Shown: positions 40,133-53,271 of the stretch, piece after piece
How positions within the stretch are numbered: the stretch's first letter is position 1
Layout of the letters: each line of letters opens with the position of its first letter
From: Volvariella volvacea V23
Taxonomy: Eukaryota; Basidiomycota; Agaricomycetes; Agaricales; Pluteaceae
DNA length: 64,000 nt
Direction: 5' to 3'
NCBI GenBank assembly: GCA_000349905.1
Contig: KB722744.1
Location: 457,311 to 521,310, forward strand
Notes under the pieces: model-generated
Seen by the model: only the letters and a program-made list of their open reading frames with translations
What the model was told of the DNA's origin: nothing
Database searches by the model: none
Program-made: the position numbers and the translations under genes

Positions 40133-43100
40133 ATGGATTCGACTTCTGCGGCTGCTAGCATCACGAATGTAGGAGAGGTAAACCATTCCGCGATTTTAGC
40201 CTCAATTTCAGACCACAACAGCTTCGAATCGGGACCTGCACTAGGTGAGCCCCTTGTTGGTAAAAACGTCAAAGCACCAATGAAAGGCGTTTGCTATCTA
40301 TCACCAGATAAACTTCCAAGCGATCAAGGCGAAATTATTACATCCCCGACGCCTCAAGCGCGCGTCATCTCGCTTGAACAGAGCACCACCCCTGGCACTA
40401 GCAACAAAGGTCAGGGACACACTCATAGACTCGAAGATGGGCTTGGGAAGTCTTCGGAGTTGGGTGAGTCTAAATTTGTCCTCGCTGTACACTTGCGTCA
40501 GTCCTCCGGTGTGAGTCGGTCGTTTGCTGAGGTTGTATCTCGTTCTCTGTACAGACTCTGATGAACGCACGTCAACGCCCTCCCTGCTACACTCCAGCTC
40601 AGCATTGGACGGTGTTGTGGGTGGGAGCGATGTGCCAGCTCCTCCAACCTCGACTCTAGTCTCAGCTTCAACGTCAGCACCAGCGTCATTGCCAATGTCA
40701 CCATCAACTAATGATGCACCCTCTGTTGGCCCATCTCTGGGTGCAACCGAGACTCCCGCGACCAATACTTCTACCATTATGCCCCCCACTTCCCCTACGC
40801 AGCACAAGCACCAACCGCCTCTTCTGCCCCCGCTTACTCCAAGAAGACACAAGATCAAGTCTAATCCGCACCCTTATCCGATTGTGACCACCTCCACTGG
40901 GAATTTGAGTCGTTCGAATACTCTGAGGACTTCTAAGAACTATATGGACGCGCTGGAATATGAGGGTATAGGTGGGAGCGCGAAGAAGTTGAGTGAGAGT
41001 ACCCATCATAATGGGAGTGAAGAAAAGAGAAGGAGCATCGATTCGTCAAATGGCCAGGACGCTAAGAGCGCCTACAATACGCTCAAGGTCGGTGACGACA
41101 ATCATGCTGGCAGCAGTGACAATCCCAACAATGGAACGCGGAAGATCTCAGGACGACACCGACACCGGTACAACAGGAGTTTGACGGACGAGCCACCCCG
41201 GCCTCTGCCTATCCCTCCACATTGGTCCGGGAACGGCAATGGGAGCAGCGGTGGTGTTCCTAGCCAGAGCCATATGCGTCCGCAAGGAAAAGAAAGACCA
41301 AGAACGCGTTCAGGAGTTAATCAGCCGACAATACCCCAGATGCAGATCGCTCAACTGGCCCCTTTGCCCTCCCATCCTGCTCCTCAACCTCCTTCGGAAC
41401 TTGGTCATCTATCCCTTATGCACACGGGCGCTAGTTCCAGTTCTAGCGCTAGCTCAAGTACGACCTTGACCGGCGGCTCAAATCCCAGCATCAACCACGA
41501 TCGCAACACCCCACATGCCGATTTTACCGCTAGCATCTCCAACAACAACAATAGCAAGAGCACAAACGCCAGCGGCAATGGTGATGATCTCGCCTCTAGT
41601 TCCGCGGCATCACCGGGCATGACATTAGATGCCGTGGTACCTTCGGGTATGGTCGCTGGCGCGGACGCGAATGGTGTGCCTGACGAAAGTTCCATTTCTT
41701 CCACCACCCCATCCGTGCCCATGCCCATGCCCCAACCTCAGCCCCATCGTCCTCCTCCCCTTCATCCCGCTTCTTCTCTTTACTATCATGGGCATGGGGC
41801 TCTAAGCCCTGAACAGCAGCCGCCGCAATTTCAGCTGCATCGGACGTTGCCGACGCCAGTCCCAACCCCGCCTTTACCTGAGCAGTTCCCAGCGTCCCGG
41901 GTGTTGCAGGCACATGGGCAAGAAGGACAGCCACTAGCGCTAGCGCTGGTACCGGGGGACGGACAGGTCTACCACATCAACGGACAGTCCTTCACCATCC
42001 AAACGATCAAACCGCTACACACCGGTTCGAGTGTCGGCAGCGAAGGCAGGGGCACGGTTTCAAGTTTGGGAGACGACGAAGAGCGGATTCAGTATGCAAG
42101 TGCGAGTTTGAGGAGGTCGCCTTTGTTGAGGCCGACGTCGTCGTCCACTGCGGGTGCTGAAGCTGCTACGGCCAAGTTGCCGATTCAGATGGCGTTCCCT
42201 CCGACACCAACCACACCTCTTTCAGCACCACCTACATCGATTCTGGTTCCCGCTTCATTTATGGGCCCTGTGCGCCATCAGCCAGGTATCGAAGACGAAC
42301 GACTCGTTTCTACCAATCCAAAGGAATGGTCGAGCGAAGACCTGTTGGCGTATTTGTCGCGAATTTTGAGAAGCCCCACTGGGGCTAGGCCGACTGATGG
42401 TGATCACAACCGGATGGTACCCGTGCAAGATCACGATGACCATGAGGGTACCGGTGAATCATCGGAACTGCGGAACGTACTGGCGTTTGTGAGGGAACGA
42501 GGGATCAACGGAAAGGTATTCCTAAGGCTGGACGAAGGCGATTTGGAGAGGTAAGCACATTTTGCTTTGGGGTTGTCTCAGTGCGATGCAGTGCTGATGA
42601 TTTTCTTTGCGTTTTCTTTGCCGTTCCATTCGACCTTGTCAAATTGTGTGGCCTCCGCACTCGACCCATTTCATGTGCTATGATTCAACGCTCCCCTTTG
42701 TGATTGTCATATCGTGCCAATCATGATTGTGTCCGGGATGAACCCTAAAACTCAAAACGCTACCATTGCTCTCATATATTCACGAATGGCTCATGATTTT
42801 GCCGATCCACTTGTTATTGGTTCTTCCCTCACAATTCTCCCTTTGCTCTATCTCAATGATTTCGACTGCTGATTGTGGGGGCCATCCAATGTGATACATT
42901 TTCATGGCTTACCTTACACCCCGTCTTCTCGCACCATTGCCCCTTCAAATTGCCTTCCGATCACGTCAATCGCCACATTCGTGGCGCGTCCGTGATGGTG
43001 GACGATCGCGTCCATACCGTACCACCTTGTCTGGAAAACCTTCTTTCGGCATTTGTCAACTCCACTACACTGGGCCCCAAACTTAACGTTAAATGGCACC

Positions 43101-46100
43101 ACCCACCACTCACGGTAACAACAATCGTCAACACCCGATTTTTATACCCCCACCACTGCCGTTGTTGGCTCGATGCCTTCTTATCACTGAACACCCACAT
43201 CGCCATCAAAACGTCGTAAATCATTGTACACATTACTTCTTATCGCTTCCCTCTGGCTTGGCACAATCTCCTTATCTTTCGCGGCCTCATTGCAAATTCC
43301 TCTCCGGCAACATCACGCAAAAACCCACCCCCCGTTTTGACGGACAAACGCAATTATTCACCTGTCGCTGCGCCCCTATACGCCATTCCATAATACTCCA
43401 TTCCTCCGTCCCTCGGCTATCTCATCTGCCGAAAACCCGGGCGTAAAACGCCACCTGTCTCGACCGCAACAGATACGGGATCAGTAGTCCCCTTTGGCGA
43501 GCGGCGCTTCTGAACGCCTCGCGCGTGTTGAGGAAGAACGTTGTCCAAGAGCAAGTGATGATGGGGTTCAATGAAGACTATTTTTTCCACGACGGCAAGA
43601 ACGGGGATCATCAACCTGGTCTTGCGGAATCACCAACGGAAATGGCGATGTTGCCTACGCCTTCGCCTGAATTTGATGGCGGATTTGGGGAGCAGGTGTA
43701 CCAGAAGGAGGAGGACAAGGGGAGGGTTGCACCCTCTTCGCTGGCTTTCCTCCGTTCGCCACGTCATGACCCGAACATCGCCGTTATGAGATCTGGTGAC
43801 GAGGGAGAAGGAGAAGGACGAGATGTGGATGCGTGGGGCGGTGGTGACGTGTCTGGTGCTTCGATGAAGGTGGAAGAGCTGATGATGGATCGACACGTGG
43901 TGGAACATTCAACACGCCGCGAGGTTGATGATGGTGGTGATGGTGTACACGTTCCCTTTGAACCGGCACCTCAGAAGGCGCATCCAGCGGAGCCTGGGCA
44001 AGAGGCTGAGCTTGGGCAAGACCGGCATCTGGAATGGGACCGCCTTGATTATGGGTATCCAAGAAAATCCTTATCCGAGATGTCTGAGGGATCGTCATCC
44101 TCGTTCTTGTCGTCCTCCAGCTCCTCGTCGCTTTCGATCCGCTCTGCGTCTCCGACTCAGGACAGTAACATGGCTTTATCCAAGTCTACCTCTCCCACTC
44201 GCAATAAGCTCGCTCGTTCCCAGAGTGAACGTCACCCTCGACGATCACCGCGCCACCAGAGACCCGATCGAAGTGGAGTAGTGAGGCACAAGAGCGGTCG
44301 TGTAAAGGGGATGGTGGAGAGCTTTGAAAAGAATGCGAGCTTTGACGAGCTGATGGAGTCTCCGACCAAGGCCGGTCTCAGCCGCTCGCAGAGTCTATTG
44401 ACGCACGCCAACCACCACCGGAATCGGTCGAGCACTAGCTCTGTCAGCTCTAGCGTCAGCAGCGGCATAGGATCCGGATCACTCAGCAGGAGCAATAGCG
44501 CGGCCCATCGACATCACTCTCGGCATAGCCAAGAGACCACCCGTCATCATTTCCATGAGCTTATTGCTCCGAGTATAGTCGGAGGGGCAGGGGCGAAGGT
44601 AGAGGGGTACATCAACAGGGCGAGGAGCGGGAGCACGAGTAGCAATACGAGTGCTTCTGGTGATGAATATGGGTGGAAGAATGCACATTCGTATACCTTG
44701 GTGGCGAAGAAAGAAAGCAGACCACTACCCATTCCACCGAGCTGGGCCTCGACTAGCACCGACAGCTCTTCGAGGGATAGCGGGTCAAGTGGTGGCGTTG
44801 TGAGGAATGGTGTAGGGTCTGTGAATAGTAGTCCGGTGAAAGGGTCTCATTGGGTCCAGAACGATCGTCGGAACAGCCAACAAGACTCGGCTGGTATGGG
44901 TGTAAGCGTCGAGCAAGATTCAATCTTTCAACGACCACTACCTCAGCCACCTACTTGGGCTGGTGGGAATGCTAATGGTTAGTCTTTCACTTCCCTTATC
45001 ACGCTTACAAGAGATAGGGTTAATGACGTTATGGCAGGCACAGCAATAGAAATTGCCACTATCAAACCCGTAAAGTCACATCCAAGTGGAAACGTCTACA
45101 GTACTACAACGGCTAGCGCGAGTGCGAGTGACGTATTTGAGACTGCGACCGAGGGTGATTTGAGCGAGTTTGGTTACGGCCCGCGACTTAGCGTTGGTGG
45201 TAGTAGGGGCAGTGACCAAATCAAGGAAAGGGCTGGACAGCGTGATGATTTAGAGCGGAGATGGGAAGGCGATTCGCGTGTGGATGCCGATGACCCAGCT
45301 CATGCCACCGTTAAACGTGTCGGAGGTGCAATTGGTGCTAATGGTTCAGCGGCCAGTGCTGGGCTTGTTCTTGTGCTTGAGCAGCAGCAACACCCCCAAA
45401 ACACGCAGCCTGAATCACTGTTCGTAACTCCTAACGGTGATCCCTCAGACACCCAATCAGCGGCGCAGAGATACGAGGAAGCACGTAGCAGTCCCACCCT
45501 TGCTCATTACGAAAATCATCACGAACAGCATCGTCACGGAGAGCAGCAGCCAGCCGATAGGCAGCTTCCGAACGGTTTGACGGCTGAGGCGCAGCTGGGG
45601 GTGGTTCAACAGCCTGTACCACGTCACCATAATCCTTCAGGACACCTCCATTCGCGTTCTCTTCCCGTACCGCCTGTGTCTGTCCAGCAAGAAAGCAACA
45701 CGAAGAGGGACGACGAGGAAGAGCTGACGATGGAAGAACTACTCGCACAGGTTGTGGACGACGCATACTCGACAGGGCCAGCCAAAGAGACTCGTCCAGC
45801 TGGGAGTGGCGACAGCGGAAGTGGGGGGTTGGTAGGAATGGGTGCAGGAGCCGCTGCCTGGGAGCTGGCTGATGTGAAAAAGGGTAATACCGTCAAACGA
45901 GTGCCAGGGACGGAAGCGAACGTTACGCAACCGCCAGTCGAGAGGAAGAAGACGCCTTCGACAGCTGTTACTCTGAAGGATGGCGAGCCGCCTTTTATTG
46001 TTGCACCGTCGTTGCCTGCCGGCTTGGGACACGAACGCAAGTCGTCGATTCAGTTTGCGAAGGATCAAAGTGCTAGCCCTGTAGAAGGCCCAGAGGAGAC

Positions 46101-46911
46101 CGAAGAGGAGGAACGGGGGAGAGCTGCGATTCGGGGTAGAGTGAAGAAGGGGGGCAGCCTCAAGGAGGCTGGGAAGGAAAAACGGGTTGGCCTCAATGAA
46201 ATCTTTGCCAATCCAGATCTTGCTGATCGCCGTAGCCCGCACCTGGAGAAAACGCGCGCAAGGGAGCGGGACAGGGAGGATCACAAGGAGATTGGAGAGC
46301 GACCGGATAGGTATCGTCATGGGAAGAAGATGAGTGCTAGTGAGAAGCAGTTTATGGAGGACCTGGCGAAAGCGACTGAGGAACTGGAGAAGGAGAAGGA
46401 AAGAAGAGAGAGGGCAGAGGTCGAACAAGTCGGTCAGACTCGACAGGTTAAGGAGGGAGAGGATGAAGAAATCAAGCGTCTGCGAGAGGAGATGGAACAG
46501 ACGAGGAAAATGGTGGAGGCAATTCAGTTGCGGGTTGAAGAGGTCGAGCGAAAGGTCGCAGAGTTGGAGGCGTTGGAGAAGCAGCGTGAGCAGAGCAACA
46601 CTGTTTCACGTGAAATCGAACCGTCGACTGAAGACGAACCAGAGGAGGAGCTTTCGGAGGAGTCAGTCGACAAGCAGCAGAGTGCTCCGAGTAGTCGATG
46701 GTCGGGTCTTCTTTCCAATCCCAGAACCGTTGTCCGTCGAATGCTCGGGCTTCAAAAGGAAACCAATGGCCACGGCAAGTTTCCACGCGGAGAACCTTCC
46801 AACATATCTGGCATACCTTCGTATGTCTTTTTGGTTGGAATTGGAGTATGCGCAGTGGTACTCAAAGTTGTACTCAAGCGTGCCCTTGTGAAGGGCGTTG
46901 CTGGACGATAA
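40133..46911 (+). CDS. SAM-domain, coiled-coil, tail-anchored protein, 1901 aa
   Basis: Four exons (40133-40463, 40555-42550, 43473-44977, 45038-46911) sum to 5706 nt. Residues 1-700 are Ser/Thr/Pro-rich and disordered, with repeated PLPIPPHW/PLPIPPSW-type motifs. A SAM-like domain follows (SSEDLLAYLSRIL, then GINGKVFLRLDEGDLERYG, then PLWRAALLNASRVLR) and is split by the second intron. More disordered Ser-rich sequence follows. Near the C-terminus a Glu/Lys/Arg coiled coil (KQFMEDLAKATEELEKEKER onward) precedes a single TM anchor (YVFLVGIGVCAVVLKVVL) and a short basic tail. The layout suggests a scaffold on the cytosolic face of an organelle membrane that oligomerises through SAM. The 922-nt intron (42551-43472) is about 15 times the local norm. 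No named orthologue recognised. Confidence 0.75.
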
Positions 46912-47804
46912 ACCCTTATCCTCGGTCTTTACGTCTATGGCCAACTATCCCACTCACGACTTTAATGACTGTTATGATCGTACATTAATGATTAGGATTT
47001 CGCCCCCATATTTCACTGTAATCAACTCATCAGGTGTTTTTTCATTTTATTGTTGCCTCCCCTTTTCGTTGCTGCTGGTTGGTTGATACATGCTTTTACT
47101 TGGTGTTACCATTATCTCAATTTCAGCGATATGTTCGAAGTGCATGCGCAGATCAGTTGAGAACGTTTGAACTACGGAACAGGAGGTCCACAAGGCTTGA
47201 ATTCGGGATTATCATTTGCGACTTGGTAACCGATAAGCACGCGATTCCCCATCAAGCTTTTCCCCACTCTCCTGTCGACGGGCCACCGTCAGACTTTCTC
47301 CGAAACCGCTGCTACCATAGCCCTCCTACCTCCAGCTCCCGCAAGAGCCCGACATTTGTGACACTGGTCTCGAACACGTTACAAGAAAGCTAGATAAGGA
47401 GCACTGATAGCAGGAAAAGCGCTGTTTGGGAGCTCGCTTAGTAGGCATGCAATTCCCAGCGATCCACGCACATGCTACATTTCCCGCTCGCGCCATCGCC
47501 TCGATATTTCAGTCGGCCTTGCGCAAGAATATCTTCGGCTTCAGGATGATTATACCGTTTATCGGCAACCCTGTCCGAGTGGGGTTCTCGCACGTCAGCT
47601 GCCAAAACATGCTGCATTTCGCTTAGGGGCAGGGGTTCCTTGGTTTGTCAATGGTTACTCATGGATAACGAACTGAAATGCACGAAAAGGTCTTGAGTTC
47701 TCCCTGGTGATAAGAACAATCCCTTTCTGTTCTTTCTTCCTGTTTTGCACCACCTCTGCGACATCTACGCCTTCTCCCTTTTCGTTGAACGAATAACGAC
47801 TGTT
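46912..47804. other. Intergenic, no gene seen
   Basis: Several short open frames occur but none has recognisable composition. The last 100 bp are pyrimidine-rich and probably belong to the 5' region of the F-box gene at 48015. Confidence 0.5.
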
Positions 47805-47812
47805 TGACGTCA
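47805..47812. promoter_or_regulatory. CRE-like palindrome TGACGTCA
   Basis: A perfect ATF/CREB consensus lies about 200 bp upstream of the F-box gene start at 48015. Just after it a GTGAGT donor (47824) and a CAG acceptor (47904) could bound an 81-nt 5' UTR intron. The next exon would open with ATGTGA, a minimal start-stop uORF. This is inferred from motifs only. Confidence 0.4.
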
Positions 47813-48014
47813 CATCTTGTTCGGTGAGTTGATTTACACCTTAGTTCACTACAAAGTTGCTTACTTTCAACTAGTTAACACGTATTACCTCCTATTGTAC
47901 GCAGATGTGAGTGGGCTCATCTAGGACCTTGGTTCCAGTGTGCTCATCGAGCACAGCGCCATAGTCACTGCTCCGCCTCTCCTCTTCCAAAGTTTATGGT
48001 TACTTCAACCAATC

Positions 48015-49648
48015 ATGTCTTATCCCGCCCTGCCCTTTGATATGATTGAGGAAATCCTGGGTTTCCTGCACGACGACCCCTCCACACTCAAGTCCAACGC
48101 CCTAGTATCCCGGATGTTTCGCCACTTTGCCCACCAACTGCTGTTTCATCGAATCGTCTTGAAAGAAGACCCGTTCGACCAACCAGAGCTCAACGAGTTG
48201 AGTTTCGACAGTTCCATTGGAGGCGTGACCGCCCGTCGCGCTCGCCGACTATCCCCAGTTTCCAAATGCGGCTCCGCTTGTCCTCTCCATGCGACCGGCA
48301 GTCCTCGACCTCGCTACCAAGTACCCGATCTGATGTTCAACAACGACGTACACAAGACTCCAATGTGCTCCACTCGCTGTATCGAGCTCGCTAGACTTTT
48401 GGACTCGGACCCACACCTCGCTTCCTACATCCGCGTTTTACACATCAGGAGTCGGCCCGAGGACTTGTCGGGCGGGAACGATCACTGGTTCATCAACCCG
48501 GCTGGCGCACCACTTTCGGCTCCTGAGCCAGCCTCTTGTTCCTATTATGCGGACGAGGATGGGTTTGAGGTTCATGCATCCGAGATACTTCCTTCCCTTC
48601 TTCAGAGGCTGACAAGCTTGAGCGCCATCAAGTTTGACGCCAAGTACGACTGGCGGCTGTTGCCCTCTCCTCTCCGGGCGTCCTTGTTTTGGGCATTCCA
48701 AAAGCCTGGCTTGAAGGCCGTCGATCTTGGGCATTTAGAAGTGCTGGATACTTCACTGTTCGAGTATCTTACTGGCGTGGAGAGGATTGGGGTGTCATTC
48801 CAGGTGGCAAATGGACCTAAGGGGGTTGAATTGCCGCTGCCGCAATCGTCACAGCCACAGGACCAGGATCAGGGCCACGATGATACGCCTCAATCTCGGG
48901 TTGATAACGATCAATTGCAACCCCGGCATAATGGGGAACAGTTGTATCGTCGTAGACAGGAGAGTTATCAAGCATCCCCGCTCAAGGCTCTTCATGTTAC
49001 ATGGGGAGGTAGGTTGCCGGTAGACCCGTTTATTGACCAGGACCATGGGATTTTGAACTACCTGGACGTGAGCGAAGTGGAGGAGCTGATGTTGTCTGGT
49101 CCGTTTACGCCTGCAACGTATGCTTTGGTCGAGGCTTGTAGTCGTACCTTGAGACGGCTTAATCTTGTCAATTACACATCCTGGAGGCGTAAGTGGCTCA
49201 AAAACGCCTTCAATGTCCCAGACGACTCACACTTTCTCTAGCCATCACAGGTCTTTCTCTGGATTCGCCCATTGCGATCGACTTGTCCACTCTTCCTCTA
49301 TTACACACCCTTTCTTTAGCTTGCACCGCGTCAGAGTGGGGAGTCCTCCGTCTGTTCACTCACCTCCTCTCAACCAGTCCCCCTACAAACTCCGCTCTTT
49401 CTTTCATCAACATCACGTTCTCCGGTGGCTTACCGTATGCCCCGGCTGACCAATGGAATGCCTTTGATATCGTACTCGCCGGACTCGCCTTTGTCGGTGG
49501 ACTGCGCGAGGTGAGGGTGAAGATAGAGAAGGGGGACGATGAGGAGTACTTGGATTTGTATGGGAGGATGAACATCAATGTGCTCAAGAGGGAATTGATG
49601 CAGATGCTGCCTTTGCTCCGGGAGCGAGGGATTCTGGTGGTTGCTTGA
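48015..49648 (+). CDS. F-box protein, 526 aa, two exons
   Basis: Exons 48015-49188 and 49242-49648 are joined by a 53-nt GTAAGT..TAG intron and sum to 1581 nt. The N-terminus MSYPALPFDMIEEILGFLHD with LKSNALVSRMFRHFAHQLLF is an F-box of the 'LP.D/E..EIL' type. The remainder has LRR-like leucine spacing (VEELMLSGPFTPATYALVEA; LDSPIAIDLSTLPLLHTLSL). A Gln/Asp-rich low-complexity insert (QDQDQGHDD) lies in the middle. It is unrelated to the GYGLK family except in the F-box. Role as an SCF substrate adaptor is inferred from the domain. Confidence 0.8.
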
Positions 49649-49831
49649 TCAGTTGCTTGTTTTCAAATATTTTCTCTTTCTTCTCGCTGCCGAATATTTT
49701 TTATTGGTCTCTAGCTTACTGTAGTATATATTTTCGATGACACGAACGCCAGAACTTTTTCCAAGGAATCAACCTTTCATAAATTTGTACTAGTGCTCTA
49801 TTGACATTCTGCTTGTGCACGCATCATCGAC

Positions 49832-50202
49832 CATGACTAGTCTGAAGCAGGTAAGAACGAGTTTAAGGAGAGGAGAGCTTTCCATGCACGATATAAACCC
49901 TCGTCACGATTATCCTCTACTGTCCGGTTACTAACCTTGGTCATTAGTTTGCGCAAGCGTTCCGATCACAGAAGAAGCTTAGCCTCAAACTCAACCTCCA
50001 AACTTCGGGTTCTAAGCAACACCTCGCTCTCGTCCAGGCAATGTATTCCACTCTACTTTGTACCTTGGTAAGCGTGAATCCTCCTATATCCTGGGACTGT
50101 TGACATCCCGGTATTTGACCTGCAAAGAGAGGATTCCGGGCTACTCGCGGATGTGTCACTCACTTCTGCCAAATTTCCAGGGGCGGATTTTGATTGCATC
50201 TG
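49832..50202 (+). CDS. Possible small three-exon gene, about 58 aa
   Basis: ATG 49832 (MTSLKQ) is followed at once by a GTAAGA donor. A TAG acceptor near 49947 opens FAQAFRSQKKLSLKLNLQTS and HLALVQAMYSTLLCTL. A GTAAGC donor and a CAG acceptor near 50179 lead to a short end, GRILIASASCLA. The splice signals are good but the protein has no recognised domain and is short. It may be a real small protein or an artefact. Confidence 0.3.
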
Positions 50203-51133
50203 CTTCGTGTTTGGCATGAGCCTCGAGGTTGAGTAATGCGGAGCAGAGCTTCGTGGACACTGCCGCTGTGATTCAACTTCTGGTCTACTGCCGACGCCGT
50301 GTAAGGTAAATGACTTTCCTTCATTGACTAGAGCTCGCTGGTCACTGAACTAAAATTCTTGATTTTGCAGATACGTCGACGCTCGTGCATCATGGCGGGT
50401 ATACGCGCAGACTGGGGATCAAGATGAGCCCCAGCACATCAAGAAGGATGCAATAACCTCTTGATCGCACTTATATAGATGATATGAACACCATGCCTAT
50501 CTACTTACCCAACCCCGTTCGCAAACGTAAACTCACTGGGAACTCTCGAAGCTCACAGGAGGGGCTGGGGCGTGGCTTGCTGCCAGTTTAATGCCGACAC
50601 CGCAAACAAAGAAGCAAAGGGGATCGAGTCTCGACACACTTCGCTTGCCACCTAGCTTCCAGAAACCTCTTCCATTTGAACTGGTTTCGTGTGCGTGTGC
50701 CTTGCAGCACACTCCGTTGTGAAAGGAACTGCTGGCATTGAAGCGGCATCCTCCAGCTCCAGCTCCAGGTGGCAGCAGACTCCCAACCTGCCCCTCACCC
50801 CCCCTCCTCCTCTGATTGTTGGTCTCTTGCCTTCCGCCATTTGCCCACTACCCTCTCTTGAGGCCATTGTTCTTGTGTGGCTTATAGGACAATGTAAGTG
50901 ACAAGACAGAAGCATTGTATACATCTCCGGGGCGTTTAAACTTGAACGCCGGGTCGCCACGGACTCCTGGTTGCCTAGTCATCCTCTTTTATGCCATCGA
51001 CTACACCGCTTTCGCATGGACTGACGGAGACCTCTCTCTTTTGACAGACAGTCCTTTGGGGACACCTCCTTTCCTCACCTTGGATATAATATTCGCGTGG
51101 CTTATACAGATTTTTTTTTGTTCGACGAGAAAC
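50203..51133. other. Intergenic, probable promoter of the 694-aa gene
   Basis: No convincing gene. The region has C/T-rich runs (CCCTCACCCCCCCTCCTCC near 50790) and a T-run at 51112-51119 just before the start at 51134. Confidence 0.45.
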
Positions 51134-53271
51134 ATGAATGCAACGTGTGTTTGTGCTCATCCTAGAGCGCTCATGACTAACACCATGTACCTAACAGCAC
51201 GGCCTCCTTTGACTCCTTCGGTTTGGGTCATTTACTGGCATCGAATACCAGCCTGGAGAGTGCCCTTCGCTTTGACTCCGGACCCTCAACCACAGGTCAA
51301 AGCGAACACGGACACAATAGCACCTCTCCCGACTCTTCTCCTACCTCTGCAACTACGGATGCAAGCACAGCCGTTGACCTCACCATATTCGACGGATTTA
51401 AAGACTTCGACCTCGACCTATCGTGCCTCTCTTCTCCACCGTCACCGTCTTCTTCAGCGACGGAACTCCCCCTGTCGACTTCGCCCACCCCATCCGGGTC
51501 CTCATATCACTCGGGAATACACCGCAACGGTTCTCCATCCCCTCCACCTCAACTTCCCCCTCCAAGCGTCCTTATCACTCCAGGGCTATCTCCACAGTCG
51601 CCACGCACATTTGGGCGAAGTCTTGGCTACAAGGCGTCCACAGTGTCGACGTACAAGCACACAGCAAACTCGACCGTGTCACACCTATCGGCCGTTGCAG
51701 CCGCCACGACCAACGCCGTCCGGGGCTCTTGGCCTCTCATGAAATACGTCGGACGTGGCACCCCGATTGACCGCAACAGGCGTATAGAGTGGGGAGGCCT
51801 GAGCTCCGAGGAAGTAGCAGAGGACGGGGTCTTGTTTACAACTGTCCGATCTACGTCCTTGGACTCGAACCATAGACCCTCGGAGGGCTCTGTATCCCCG
51901 GAGTGGAACTACGTCTCGCCACCGGGCTCGCATTCTGGTCACCAGAGCGGAAGTTACTATTATCCCCATGGCTCGGTGTCATCATCGGTCCATCTCACTC
52001 GTTCAGCGACAGTCTCAGCGACGTTCACCACCACCTCTTCTTCCTCGTCGCCCAACGTGTTTGCAGCAGCGCACGAGGGAGGAGACGTACTCGATATCAC
52101 CGCCCCAGCCCCGGCTGTGCCGCTGCCCGAGAGCGCAAGGATCCAAATTGAGGGCCTGGGGTCGGATCACTCCGCGGAGTGGGAGTCTATTATTCAGACT
52201 GTGCTCGAGACGGCTGCTTCCGCTTCCGCGTCCATTGTTGACGTCACGTCTAATGGAAATGGCGGAGGACAGATGGTTCTTCTCGACGCCGCTGGTGCGG
52301 ATGTCGTTGGGGTGGAGGATGGACAGGTAGAGGGTGCTGCTGGTAGTCAAGCAACGGATGCGAACGGAGATGGAGATGGGGAGGATGGGGAGGATGAATT
52401 GGCGTTGGACACTTCGGCGTTGGATATGGATTTAGGATTGGATAAGGCGTTAGATCTTGGACTCGGAATTCACGGAGGAATGAACTGGTTTAATCTTGGG
52501 ATAATACCGAGCAGCTCTGCCGCGACGCAACCCGCAGCTGCTGGTGTGGATGCACACAGGAACGAGGAATTTGACGACGATCGTTCTGAGGTCGAGAGCG
52601 CCGGGTTGGCGGGAATAGGCGCTGGAGGAGGGAGAATGAGGTTGAAGGACAAAGACGGAGCGGATACGCCCTCCGTATACTCTATGGCGTCCCAGCAGGT
52701 CGAACCCCCTCCGGGTTCAATCCAGTCGCCTAGAGCGCCGCTCGCAAAACTCCCACCACCGCCGATCCCAGCGCGTTCCGCGTCGAGGAGGTATACCTCC
52801 AATCTGCCTCTCACGAGCAGCACCTTGTCGCAGAAGAAGGCTATCAGCGAAAGCCACTTTGAGCTGGGGAGGGGCCCAGGACCCCATTTGCGTCCGCATT
52901 CTGCGACGGAGATGCGTTCGCCCTCCGCTCGCTCTGCTTCCCCTCCTATCCCTTCGGTTCTGACAGGGGCAAAATCTGATGATCATCATTCTTCCCGAAC
53001 GGGGAGTAGTAAGACCGAGACTAATGTTACTCGCGGTAATAAAGTCAGCACTAAAGGGTCTAGCTCGAAGAGCGAGAGAGCGGACTGCGATAGAGGAGAG
53101 GAAGATGAGATGGATTCAGTTGGCGTCGGCATTGGTAAAGGGATAGGTAATGTTGCAAACGTTGGAATTGGGATTAGAGGCAGAACGAGTGGGACGCCGT
53201 GGTGGAGAAAGGTTTTCCAGAGGTTCAAGCATGTCAAGGTACTCATCCGAACGCAAAGCAATCATGTATGA
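51134..53271 (+). CDS. Ser-rich disordered protein, 694 aa, unknown function
   Basis: A tiny first exon (51134-51144, Met-Asn-Ala plus two bases) joins through a 53-nt GTGTGT..CAG intron to 51198-53271, for 2085 nt in total. The protein is dominated by Ser, Pro, Gly and Asp with few hydrophobic blocks. A short ordered island reads AVRGSWPLMKYVGRGTPIDR followed by IEWGGLSSEEV. An acidic repeat-like segment (LDTSALDMDLGLDKALDLGL) follows, then PPPIPARSASRRY, and a basic C-terminus (TPWWRKVFQRFKHVK). The PxxP motifs and basic tail could bind SH3 domains or membranes, but this is inference. Start choice rests on the lack of an in-frame ATG in exon 2 and good splice sites. Confidence 0.6.

Noticed and set aside
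47034..47393. A 119-codon gene in the interval before the F-box gene
   Set aside because: No splice, homology or composition support; typical chance frame in intergenic DNA.
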